Source: Pyrinomonadaceae bacterium
GTDB lineage: Bacteria > Acidobacteriota > Blastocatellia > Pyrinomonadales > Pyrinomonadaceae
DNA: 64,000 nt
Direction of reading: 5' to 3'
Assembly: GCA_021463165.1 (NCBI GenBank)
Contig: JAJTWY010000003.1
Span: 230,108 to 294,107, forward strand
The position numbers and the translations under genes were made by a program. Positions 35,481-43,950 of the stretch are shown here, one piece after another (positions within the stretch are counted from its first letter, which is position 1; each line of letters starts with the position of its first letter). Below the pieces are notes generated by a model. The model had not been told where the DNA came from. It saw nothing but the letters and a program-made list of their open reading frames with translations, and did no database searches.

Positions 35481-37043
35481 ATGCATGTCAGATACATCTT
35501 TATTATCTCTTCGATCATAATCACCGCCGGGGTTCTGCTGCTGGGTCTCATCAACCCGTATTTCCTTTTGTTGCTGATCATAGTCTTGCCGATAGTTTTG
35601 ATCGGGATCGTTGATATTTGTCAGAAAAAGCAGTCGATACGGCGAAATTTTCCGATCATCGGAAATTTTCGGTACATGTTGGAGAAGGTTCGGCCTGAGA
35701 TAATGCAGTATTTTGTCGAAACCGACACTGACGGCAGGCCGATCAACCGAATATACAGGTCGCTGATCTACCAGCGTGCCAAAAACGTGAATTCGACAAG
35801 TCCGTTCGGTACTCAGTGGGATGTTTATCACCCCGGTTATGAGTGGATGAACCATTCGGTTTATGCCGTGGATCCGGCAGACCTGGAGCAGGAACAAAGA
35901 GTCTTGGTTGGCGGGCCGGACTGTGCAAAGCCGTACCTCTCCAGCCGACTGAACATTTCTGGAATGAGCTTCGGGTCTTTGAGCAAGAACGCCGTACTTG
36001 CCATGAACAAGGGCGCGAAAATGGGAAACTTCGCCCAGAATACAGGCGAGGGAGGGATCAGCCCTTATCACTTGCGGCATGGCGGCGATCTGATATGGCA
36101 GATCGGGACTGGTTATTTCGGGTGCAGGACTGAGAACGGTGAATTTGATCCGACGTTGTTCCAACAAAAGGCTTCGATGGACAACGTGAAGATGATCGAA
36201 ATAAAGCTCTCGCAGGGGGCGAAGCCTGGCCATGGCGGCATACTGCCGGCGATAAAGAATACTGAGGAAATTGCCGCGATACGGCACGTTATACCGCACA
36301 CAACGGTGAACTCGCCGCCGGCCCACAGCGCTTTTGCGAACGCCGAAGGTCTGATGCACTTTATAAAACAACTGCGAGACCTCTCGGGCGGCAAACCTAT
36401 CGGATTTAAGATATGCATTGGTAAAAGGGCAGAGTTCGTGGAGTTCTGCGAAGCAATGATCGCTACCGGTATCAAACCGGATTTTATTGCGATCGACGGA
36501 GCGGAAGGGGGAACTGGCGCGTCTCCGGTCGAGTTTGCTGATGCGATAGGAATGCCTCTGCGCGATGGGCTGGCATTCGCGATCGACACGCTCCGCGGCT
36601 ACGATCTAAAGAAAGACATAAAGGTCGCTGCGGCTGGTAAGGTCTTCACCGGGTATCACATCGCGAGGCTGATCGCGATAGGTGCCGATATGGTCAATGT
36701 GGCGAGGGCGATGATGCTCGCTACCGGCTGCATTCAGGCCTTGCAATGTCATCAGAATACTTGCCCGACCGGAGTCGCCACCCAGGACGAGGCTCTGATG
36801 AGGGGCCTGGTCGTAGAAGATAAGGCTCAACGCGTCGCCAATTTCCATAAAGCGACGATAGAGAGTTTTGTTGAATTGATGGCGGCAGCCGGCGTCGTCA
36901 GCGCCGATGAATTGAGCCGCGACCACATCAACCGGCGTACCGGTACCATAGGATTCCAAAAAAACAGCGAGATCTATCCGGAAGTGCCGATCGGCCACTA
37001 TCTAAAACGCGCTCCCGCCGGTCGGGTTGAGACAATAGCGTAG
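35481..37043 (+). CDS. Membrane-anchored FMN-binding glutamate-synthase-like protein
   Basis: A 520-residue protein of the 'FMN-binding glutamate synthase family' (GltB central plus FMN domains). Two N-terminal membrane spans (about 5-45, FIISSIIITAGVLLLGLINPYFLLLLIIVLPIVL) are followed by a TIM-barrel domain: SGMSFGSLSKNAVLAMNKGA, NTGEGGISPYH, KLSQGAKPGHGGILP and DGAEGGTGASP. The 3Fe-4S-type Cys motif is CIQALQCHQNTCPTGVA. It lacks the N-terminal glutaminase domain of full GltB, so it may use free ammonia or another substrate. It is convergent with the mqnE-derived island. Confidence 0.88.
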   Translation: MHVRYIFIISSIIITAGVLLLGLINPYFLLLLIIVLPIVLIGIVDICQKKQSIRRNFPIIGNFRYMLEKVRPEIMQYFVETDTDGRPINRIYRSLIYQRAKNVNSTSPFGTQWDVYHPGYEWMNHSVYAVDPADLEQEQRVLVGGPDCAKPYLSSRLNISGMSFGSLSKNAVLAMNKGAKMGNFAQNTGEGGISPYHLRHGGDLIWQIGTGYFGCRTENGEFDPTLFQQKASMDNVKMIEIKLSQGAKPGHGGILPAIKNTEEIAAIRHVIPHTTVNSPPAHSAFANAEGLMHFIKQLRDLSGGKPIGFKICIGKRAEFVEFCEAMIATGIKPDFIAIDGAEGGTGASPVEFADAIGMPLRDGLAFAIDTLRGYDLKKDIKVAAAGKVFTGYHIARLIAIGADMVNVARAMMLATGCIQALQCHQNTCPTGVATQDEALMRGLVVEDKAQRVANFHKATIESFVELMAAAGVVSADELSRDHINRRTGTIGFQKNSEIYPEVPIGHYLKRAPAGRVETIA

Positions 37044-37076
37044 TTTCCAGCCCCGTTGGGATATTGCGTGAGGACG

Positions 37077-37230
37077 TTATTGACGGTGTCTCGCTAGAAG
37101 GCCTGCAAGTCGGCGCGGGTGATGAGTTCGACGATCTCGGATTTGGTCATTTTGACTTCGTTGTTTGATTGAGTTCGCCGCCGTCGGTAGGGTGTAGGTC
37201 GAAGCCGTTGGCGAAAAATTGAGAGCGAGA
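37077..37230 (-). pseudogene. Degenerate partial copy of mqnE 3' end (copy C)
   Basis: On the minus strand this segment aligns with the last 60 or so codons of the intact mqnE at 40180: the blocks GACGGCGGCGAACTCA and AACGAAGTCAAAATGACCAA are identical. It carries an 18-bp deletion after GAACTCA, several substitutions and an in-frame TAG, so it is not coding. It lies directly after hicB and is the most decayed of three same-orientation copies (A at 40180, B at 37641). Confidence 0.8.
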
Positions 37231-37236
37231 ACAAGG

Positions 37237-37452
37237 CTAGGCACCCAGAATCTCAACATAATCACGTCTCGAGATCGATGGTGGAATTGGAGCTCCGGAT
37301 TCGGTCAGATCTTCGAGATGAAACTCGATCGCTTCCTGAATAAGCTGCTTGACTTCGGCTTCGGTTTCGCCAACCGCAACACAGCCCGGAAGATCAGGCA
37401 CGTATGCCCCGCAACTCGTGTTGCCTTTCTCTATAACAATCATGTATCGCAT
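37237..37452 (-). CDS. hicB: HicB-family antitoxin
   Basis: A 71-residue HicB antitoxin. It shows the partially degraded RNase-H-like fold typical of the family: MRYMIVIEKGNTSCGAYVPDLPGCVAVGETEAEVKQLIQEAIEFHLEDL, then a short tail GAPIPPS. HicB binds and blocks the HicA mRNA interferase and represses its own operon. It lies two bases downstream of hicA in toxin-antitoxin order. Since hicA is frameshifted, HicB may be an orphan antitoxin, which could still protect against related HicA toxins (inference). Confidence 0.87.
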   Translation of the reverse strand: MRYMIVIEKGNTSCGAYVPDLPGCVAVGETEAEVKQLIQEAIEFHLEDLTESGAPIPPSISRRDYVEILGA

Positions 37453-37454
37453 AT

Positions 37455-37644
37455 CTATTTCTTCAATCCGGCCTGTTTGAGAACATTGTTAAGCGTTCCT
37501 GGCGGGCATGTCAATACTCTCTTTTCCGGCGATCGTGACGGTGCCTGATTTCGCGTCGTGGTGAAATTGACGGTGACTGCCTTGAACTCTGACAAGAAAC
37601 CAGCCGTCTTTCTCTATCAATTTGATAACGTCCTTTACCTTCAC
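37455..37644 (-). pseudogene. hicA: HicA mRNA-interferase toxin, frameshifted
   Basis: From a GTG at 37644 the frame encodes MKVKDVIKLIEKDGWFLVRV followed by QGSHRQFHH, with the catalytic His at residue 24, and GTVTIAGKE. It then stops at a TAA (37491-37489) after 51 codons. Skipping one base near GCCAGGAAC restores GTLNNVLKQAGLKK and a TAG at 37457-37455, the expected HicA end. A single-base insertion therefore truncates the double-stranded RNA-binding-like domain. The GTG overlaps the stop of mqnE copy B as GTGA. Either a true null mutation or a sequencing error. Confidence 0.82.
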
Positions 37645-37886
37645 GCCGCAACCCTGTCCACGCGATTATAGACGGTATCTCTTTCCACGGCTTCAAAACC
37701 GGCGCGGGTGATGAGTTCGATGATCTCGGCTTTGGTCATTTTGACTTCGTTATTGGACTCGACGGAGTAGCTGTGGGTGAGTTCGCCGCCGTCGGTGATG
37801 GTGCCGTCGAGGTCGTTTGCGCCGAAGTGGAGAGCGGTTTGGGCGGTGGCTTTGCCGAGCATTACCCAATAGGACCTTGATATGGT
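37641..37886 (-). pseudogene. Partial copy of mqnE 3' end (copy B)
   Basis: About 245 bp encode the last 73 or so residues of MqnE in frame (from HIK-x-YWVMLGK... through [32 protein letters not shown]), ending DRVAA. Compared with the intact gene, most changes are silent or conservative, and the frame is intact to its TGA at 37643-37641. The upstream 1.1-kb of mqnE is missing: similarity ends abruptly next to vsr. Its stop overlaps the hicA start, showing that an mqnE-hicA-hicB order once existed here. Confidence 0.88.
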
Positions 37887-37892
37887 TTTATG

Positions 37893-38324
37893 TCACGGAT
37901 GGAAGGTTTCGGTTACTTCGACAATTCTACGAACACATTTCTCAATATCCTTCCGAATTGCTTGTTCCCAAAACCTCAACACAGTAAAGCCTTGATCTTT
38001 CAGTTTGCGGTTATTTAACCTATCGCGAGTGATATTGCCCTCAATCTTTTTTATCCAGTATTCAGTATTACTTTTTATTTTAGGCTTCTTTTCTTTCCAC
38101 TTGTTGCCGTGCCAAAACTCACCATCTACAAATATAGCCAGTTTGTATTTCCTCATGACAATATCTGGTTTGCCGGGTAGTCTTTTTACGTTTAATCGAT
38201 AACGGAATCCCAATGCCCACAACGCTTTTCTTAAGGCAATCTCTGGTTTAGTGTTTGTCCCACGAATACGGGACATGAGTTTTGAGCGTTCTTCAGTTGT
38301 TTCAAAACCGTGTTTAGACTTCAC
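37893..38324 (-). CDS. vsr: Very-short-patch-repair (Vsr) endonuclease
   Basis: A 143-residue DNA mismatch endonuclease that nicks next to T:G mismatches arising from deamination of 5-methylcytosine. The core is complete: RSKLMSRIRGTNTKPE (Glu28), GFRYRLNVKRLPGKPDIV (Asp54), and IFVDGEFWHG (His72), matching the metal and catalytic residues of E. coli Vsr. The start is a GTG. vsr genes travel with cytosine methyltransferases, and a truncated one lies 1.5 kb upstream on the same strand. The region is clearly more A+T-rich than the flanking genes, which suggests recent transfer. Confidence 0.93.
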   Translation of the reverse strand: MKSKHGFETTEERSKLMSRIRGTNTKPEIALRKALWALGFRYRLNVKRLPGKPDIVMRKYKLAIFVDGEFWHGNKWKEKKPKIKSNTEYWIKKIEGNITRDRLNNRKLKDQGFTVLRFWEQAIRKDIEKCVRRIVEVTETFHP

Positions 38325-38419
38325 CGATAAAAATATGGTTGGTAAATAATGTATGCGGAGCGCTAATCAAATTAACGTCGAATTTGAGCGAGGGTTCGAT
38401 CCTTGTACTTGCGGAGCGG

Positions 38420-39020
38420 GTCAGAACCGGGAGCGATAGCGACTGGGTTCTTTCACCACCAGTCAAAGTCCGGTAATTTGTCACCTTGTTCGTTATTTAC
38501 ATAGTTGCACGCTTCCCAAATGCTTTTTTCGTTCCAAAGATTTCGTTTGCTACCTTTGTCAGCCCAAGGTGTGTGTTCATGGCGCCACAAGAGGTCTTCT
38601 CGAAGTTGCCGCGTTGCGTTGGATTTCAGCGCTATAAGAACATCCTTTGTCTTCTTCGATCCGATGCAGATAACGACGCGAACGTGGTTAGTCCGAATAT
38701 TTATAGCAAGGAGCGTCCAACCACGCTTCGCGCAAAGGTCTCGAATTGCTTTCTCGACGGATCTTCGGCGTGATGCGTTTAGAGTAACTGGCGGATGAAG
38801 CAGTAGTTGTTCGTTGTGTTTTCGCCAGTTGTTGTCTGCAGGAATTCTTGGTGCTCGATAGATGTTATTGTTACGGTCAACCGACCCACGTTCGTCGCCA
38901 TGAAGCCAAGTGCCGTAACACCTAAAGGTGAAGAAAACCGCTAACGGAATGTCTGTGTCGTTCCACATTGCTCGATTCTCACGGCATAAGAACCCAGTCG
39001 CTATCGCTCCCGGTTCTGAC
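38420..39020. mobile_element. RAYT-type transposable unit with perfect 33-bp inverted ends
   Basis: A transposase gene is enclosed by a perfect 33-bp inverted repeat: 38420-38452 (begins GTCAGAACCGGGAGC) and 38988-39020 (ends GGTTCTGAC). The left repeat abuts the transposase stop codon. Each arm contains the palindromic core GCGATAGCG/CGCTATCGC, typical of REP hairpins recognised by REP-associated tyrosine transposases. The unit is about 0.6 kb and sits inside the mqnE island between vsr and a restriction-like gene. Confidence 0.8.
38453..38968 (-). CDS. REP-associated tyrosine transposase (IS200-like HUH fold), possibly impaired
   Basis: A 171-residue TnpA-REP/Y1-type protein: FTFRCYGTWLHGD opening, the HUH region LLAINIRTNHVRVVI and the C-terminal helix with Tyr156 in NYVNNEQG. 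In active enzymes the motif is His-x-His; here residues 95-97 are HVR, so the second metal-binding His is replaced by Arg. Cleavage activity is therefore doubtful. Family members process REP hairpins; the flanking 33-bp repeats are the obvious substrate. Confidence 0.85.
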   Translation of the reverse strand: MWNDTDIPLAVFFTFRCYGTWLHGDERGSVDRNNNIYRAPRIPADNNWRKHNEQLLLHPPVTLNASRRRSVEKAIRDLCAKRGWTLLAINIRTNHVRVVICIGSKKTKDVLIALKSNATRQLREDLLWRHEHTPWADKGSKRNLWNEKSIWEACNYVNNEQGDKLPDFDWW

Positions 39021-39034
39021 TCGGCTCAACATTC

Positions 39035-39541
39035 TCAGTAACCTATAAGCAGTATTCCTTTTAACGGCAATCGGAGGCGATTGGATATGTATAACGTTTC
39101 GAGGAAGGTGTAAATCTTAGAGAAATCATCGCTGCCTCGATAAATATTGCGAACTGCAATGATCAAATATTCAACCTCAAACATCATACACGCCTGAAAG
39201 ATGTCTTTGAGGAATTGATTGTTGGCCAGTGCTCGCCCTGCCTCAATTTCGATTACGATCTTTCCGTCAGCGCTAACTGCGTCGGCATTGAATGACTTGT
39301 CAATTTGATCATTCAGTCCGAAAAGCACAGGCACATGGATTTTCTGATCCGCCGACTTGCCCGATTCGACGTTGTAACCGTGTTTCTCCAGATGCGGTCG
39401 AAGAACTGCAAGCACAGCGTTGCTATTCAACTCGTGTTCAGATGAAGTAATTTCGCCATTAGATATAACAAAGCAATCAAGAACGTCTTGAATTGCTTGG
39501 TTTATTCCTTGCGAACGTGGAAAGAATTGAAATCTTATCAT
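39035..39541 (-). CDS. Possible PD-(D/E)XK nuclease-like protein of restriction system
   Basis: A 168-residue protein. The stretch FNADAVSADGKIVIEIEAGRALANNQFLKDI has the beta-hairpin D...(E)xE pattern of restriction-endonuclease-like folds (Asp, then Glu-Ile-Glu), followed by a helix-strand unit YLIIAVRN and a final RLPLKGILLIGY. I recall this EIEAGRA pattern from conserved nuclease-like proteins but cannot name the family. Its ATG overlaps the upstream gene's stop as TGATG, so they are coupled. Position after a truncated methyltransferase suggests a restriction role (inference). Confidence 0.5.
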   Translation of the reverse strand: MIRFQFFPRSQGINQAIQDVLDCFVISNGEITSSEHELNSNAVLAVLRPHLEKHGYNVESGKSADQKIHVPVLFGLNDQIDKSFNADAVSADGKIVIEIEAGRALANNQFLKDIFQACMMFEVEYLIIAVRNIYRGSDDFSKIYTFLETLYISNRLRLPLKGILLIGY

Positions 39542-39786
39542 CAAATTTCAGCTAGTATTTTCCTTCGTAGCTTGTCATCCGAAAGTCTGAACAACGCGGC
39601 TGGAACAAAATAGAAGATTTGTTCGTCAACCGATTCCGCCTCTCTTGATCGGTATTGTCCGTTCGAGTCTATGAGTAAGCCGTTCAAATGTTCAGATGCA
39701 ACATTATTCGAGCCAAATTCAATACCGAAATCCAATGTTCTAAGTCTATATGGACGTCCGCAAAATGTAATTGAATCGACTTTCAT
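39541..39786 (-). CDS. Small protein of unknown function in restriction-like operon
   Basis: From the ATG at 39786 it encodes 81 residues (MKVDSITFCGRPYRLRTLDF...DDKLRRKILAEI), with no recognised domain; an in-frame ATG at 39828 would add 14 residues but overlaps the methyltransferase fragment. It is coupled by TGATG to the nuclease-like gene. It could be a DNA-recognition or partner subunit of that protein, but nothing in the sequence proves it. Confidence 0.45.
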   Translation of the reverse strand: MKVDSITFCGRPYRLRTLDFGIEFGSNNVASEHLNGLLIDSNGQYRSREAESVDEQIFYFVPAALFRLSDDKLRRKILAEI

Positions 39787-39797
39787 AAACTCACATT

Positions 39798-40040
39798 TTA
39801 ATCTCTTGCCTCGCTCCAACTCTGGCAAGGCGGACCGCCGATTATTCCGTCACAGTCGGGAACTTCGCCAGATTCAATTTCCACGATACTTCGGCGGTCT
39901 AGAAATGTATTTTTGTGATTCTCTTCGTAGGTTTCCCAAATGGTTCTGTCATATTCGTTTGCCCAAATAATGTCAAAACCTGCTTTCTCAAAACCAAGAT
40001 CGAGTCCACCAGCGCCTGAAAAGAACGAAACTATTTTCAT
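39798..40040 (-). pseudogene. Truncated C5-cytosine DNA methyltransferase (N-terminal 80 residues)
   Basis: The frame [20 protein letters not shown] continues to [17 protein letters not shown] and stops. It contains SAM-binding motif I ([11 protein letters not shown]) and catalytic motif IV (GGPPCQSW) of Dcm-type enzymes, but everything after motif IV, including the target-recognition domain, is missing (typically 230-330 residues). The next gene begins 12 bases later. The loss means the linked restriction-like gene has no visible protecting methylase. Confidence 0.85.
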
Positions 40041-40091
40041 ATTCGATGATCTGCTCTTGAAATTAATACTACTGATTCGGACTGTTTGAAA

Positions 40092-40097
40092 ATTATA
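40092..40097 (-). promoter_or_regulatory. Candidate -10 box for the restriction-like genes
   Basis: On the minus strand TAGATATAAT provides a perfect TATAAT (40097-40092), 51 bp before the methyltransferase fragment start at 40040. No convincing -35 lies at 16-18 bp. The A+T-rich gap 40041-40179 holds no gene. Confidence 0.3.
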
Positions 40098-40179
40098 TCT
40101 AACGGGCGTCCAAAAGACTATGACGGAACCAGGAACGTCGTGACCGCGCTTCATTCAACTTAATGAACAGACGACGACA

Positions 40180-41280
<1,101 letters not shown>

Positions 41281-41439
41281 ATGCGCTGTGTTGCCGAAAG
41301 ACACTATAATCGTGCCGATCTGCCGACCATCAGTTTACCGCAATTATCACGGAGCCGCAGAACTCAGAAGGGTTCTGTCCCCCGGGAATTTCCACCGCCC
41401 TGGTCTCGTGGAGCTCAAGAAGCTTGGACCCCACCTAGA

Positions 41440-42627
41440 TCACGGCACCCACTTGAATTTGTACGCTACCTTCTTACCCCAGAATATGTTACCCGTGACG
41501 ATGTCGAGCAACAGGTGATTGTATGCGGTGGTCGGTGCCCTCAGTCGATAAGTCCGGGTTTCCGATTTGTGCGGGTAAGCGTAGAGTTCCCTCCCGTCGC
41601 TGGAGACGCGTTCCCACGATTTACCGTCATGACTCGCAAAAAGCGAAACGCCGAAGCTGACAAAGTCGCCTTCGGGTGCCCCGGCGGAAGAACCCCGGTC
41701 CGAGGCGACGGCGGTGATCACGAACAGTTCGCCTGCCTTGAGTGACGCAGGGGGTGCGTTCCACGTGATGCCTAGTGACGTGCGCGGTGTGCCCTCACGG
41801 TATGGGTTTATCCATGAATGTAAACTCGATGTCGGTGTGATGGTTCCGTGTGCCTCAGAGGCGCTTGCGGCGTATTCCCTGATCGCCTGGTCGATGTTTG
41901 GATTCTCAGACCAAACGCTGGCACCGGTTGCGACCCAACGGCTCGTTGGTTTCACACCTGGATCGACCCGCTTCTCACCTGCCACCGGCTTTTGTTTTGC
42001 GACTTTATCCGCAGTGGCGCGTCGAAAATCAGCCTCCCACTTGGCCACATGAGACAATGCACGGGTCTCGAATTCCTTCTCTGTGACCTTTCCGGCTAAG
42101 ATCATTTCTAAGTCCTCCGGGTCTCCTGGATCAAGACCACGGGTCGGTTTTGCTGCGAGCAGGGCGTTCCAGTTCTTTACAAAGTCCCTAAAGCCGACCG
42201 CGATCCGCTCATGATGGCGTCGTGCCAAGGTGAGATCTTTCGGGATCGGTCTCCAAAGAGCTGGATTGCTGGGCAGAGCCATCGCGTCCCGAACCGCGAT
42301 CGCGTCTGCAACTGCCTTGTAGTAGGCGACGAGATGTGGGTGCTTTTTGCCGATCTCCTCAGCAACGAGGTAGCCAAAATCGTGTTTCTGCGCGATCTTA
42401 TCAAGTGCGTCTACCGGCGGCAGCATCCCTACCCGATTGGGATCCTCGCTGCCGCCCCACCAACCCGGGCCGTACCAGTTGCCGTATCTGATCGTGGTAC
42501 CCCGCTCACCTGCAATAGCCACGTCGAACAGGAATTTGCTGTAGGCGGAAAGACGTCCTTGGCCTAGACTGGCCAGCGCGGAGGCAAGCAGCATAAGACT
42601 CGCAATGAGGAAATACCTTTGTTTCAT
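41440..42627 (-). CDS. Secreted protein with phospholipase A2-like motif
   Basis: A 395-residue protein with a signal peptide (about 1-22). Residues 48-90 read RYGNWYGPGWWGGS...PVDALDKIAQKHDFGY. This mirrors the secreted phospholipase A2 core: a YGxG calcium loop (Tyr52-Gly55), then LDxxxxxHDxxY with the His82-Asp83 dyad and Tyr86. The disulphide Cys residues of animal enzymes are absent. The C-terminal part (about 270-395, ITWNAPPASLKAGELFVITAVASDRGSS...) looks like a beta-sandwich. Lipid hydrolysis is inferred from the motif only. It is monocistronic on the minus strand. Confidence 0.6.
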   Translation of the reverse strand: MKQRYFLIASLMLLASALASLGQGRLSAYSKFLFDVAIAGERGTTIRYGNWYGPGWWGGSEDPNRVGMLPPVDALDKIAQKHDFGYLVAEEIGKKHPHLVAYYKAVADAIAVRDAMALPSNPALWRPIPKDLTLARRHHERIAVGFRDFVKNWNALLAAKPTRGLDPGDPEDLEMILAGKVTEKEFETRALSHVAKWEADFRRATADKVAKQKPVAGEKRVDPGVKPTSRWVATGASVWSENPNIDQAIREYAASASEAHGTITPTSSLHSWINPYREGTPRTSLGITWNAPPASLKAGELFVITAVASDRGSSAGAPEGDFVSFGVSLFASHDGKSWERVSSDGRELYAYPHKSETRTYRLRAPTTAYNHLLLDIVTGNIFWGKKVAYKFKWVP

Positions 42628-42869
42628 TTTTTTCTCCCGGCAATACCTTCAAGGCTTGCCCCGGCCAAATATTGGGCAATTCTCGTTCCACCGCGCGGAG
42701 CCTAATATTGGCAGATAATGACCATCAAAAGTCTTATCTGAACGGCGAAGAAGCGCGAAATAATCCGCATGCAGCGGGTCGCTTTTCACGGCCATTGATC
42801 TCCATCGATCCCTTAGGCTGTAGTGGCGGATGGTTGTGCTAAAATTGCTCAAAGAAATACCGATACGAC

Positions 42870-43778
42870 ATGAAATTCGGACAAGTGCCAAATCCCGAAG
42901 AGATCAATTTTGAGATCCCTGCGGACCATTTGGGAACGACGACTATACTCGCTAAAAGCAAGGCGACGGATTTGGAGATCAGAGTTGGTTGTGCAAAGTG
43001 GAACAAGAGTGATCTCAAGGGATTTTATCCAAAAGGCGTTAAGGACGAACTCGCGTACTATTCGACGCAGTTCAATTGCATCGAACTCAACGCGACGTTT
43101 TACAGGCTTTTCAAGGCCGATGTTTATACGGGCTGGTACGAAACGGCACCAGCAGGCTTCAAGTTTTTTCCAAAATTCACCCAATCCATCTCGCATTTCC
43201 GACGGCTGAAGGATGTCGAAGAGCTTGTCGATATTTCTGTCACGAATATGTCGCATTTGAAGGAGAAGCTTGGGATGCCGTTCCTACAGATGCACAACAA
43301 TTTTGGGCCGAAAGACATTGATCGGGTACACGCCTTCGTCGAGAATTGGAAGCAATACAGGATGCCGCTCGCCATCGAGTTCCGCAAGACCGAGTGGTAT
43401 AACGATGAGGGTGTAGCAAGTGAACTTTACGACCTGCTCGAAAAAAATAAGATCACCAATGTTCTCGTGGATACTGCAGGGCGCCGCGACCTGATGCACA
43501 TGCGTCTCACTACGCCGACGGCTTTTATTCGTTGGGTCGGTGCAAATGTGCCCGATCTGGATCGTCGTCGGCTCGATGAGTGGGTCGAGCGGCTCGCGGT
43601 GTGGAAAACGCAAGGATTACGCGAGCTAAATTTCTTTGTTCACCAAAATGTCGAGAAAGAATCGCCGCTCCTCTCAGCCTATCTAATAACCAAGCTCAAC
43701 GAGAAACTCGGAACGAACCTGTCGGTCCCCAAGACACTCAACGATAAAGGCGAGGCAAAGGTCGCCTCGTTCTCCTGA
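42870..43778 (+). CDS. DUF72 (YecE-like) protein
   Basis: A 302-residue TIM-barrel-like DUF72 protein. Characteristic segments are IRVGCAKWN near residue 38, YYSTQFNCIELNATFYRL, FKFFPKFTQSISH and MPLAIEFRKTEWY. The family has no firmly known function, though its fold resembles endonuclease IV-like and xylose-isomerase-like barrels. About 35 residues precede the usual start of the domain. The gene stands alone, with a 242-bp gap upstream holding nothing recognised beyond ordinary promoter-like A+T patches. Confidence 0.85.
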   Translation: MKFGQVPNPEEINFEIPADHLGTTTILAKSKATDLEIRVGCAKWNKSDLKGFYPKGVKDELAYYSTQFNCIELNATFYRLFKADVYTGWYETAPAGFKFFPKFTQSISHFRRLKDVEELVDISVTNMSHLKEKLGMPFLQMHNNFGPKDIDRVHAFVENWKQYRMPLAIEFRKTEWYNDEGVASELYDLLEKNKITNVLVDTAGRRDLMHMRLTTPTAFIRWVGANVPDLDRRRLDEWVERLAVWKTQGLRELNFFVHQNVEKESPLLSAYLITKLNEKLGTNLSVPKTLNDKGEAKVASFS

Positions 43779-43869
43779 GATTAGCTGTTCTATTTGCGAC
43801 AAAGGGACGGAAGGGACGAGAATTTTATGGGTTCTCCTGAATCTCCTAGCCCTTTATGACCCCAGTCAG

Positions 43870-43885
43870 TTTTGCGGGGGCAAAA
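43870..43885. promoter_or_regulatory. Inverted-repeat operator candidate upstream of NO reductase
   Basis: A perfect TTTTGC-GGGG-GCAAAA dyad lies 66 bp before the NO reductase start. The 6-4-6 geometry resembles a Crp/Fnr-type site but the spacing between TTG and CAA is six, not the eight of FNR/Dnr boxes. The Crp/Fnr-family gene at 46592-47239 is the natural candidate regulator (inference). Confidence 0.35.
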
Positions 43886-43950
43886 GTGCGCTATGTTAGT
43901 TGCATAAAGAGGTTATTATCGCTCGCCTTTCAAGAGCGTCAGGAGAAGAA

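Noticed and set aside
38380..38415. tRNA-like T-arm sequence (GGGTTCGATCC) near the transposase unit
   Set aside because: The flanking bases do not form a five-pair T stem, and no acceptor or anticodon arm is found upstream; probably chance, though a decayed att remnant cannot be excluded.
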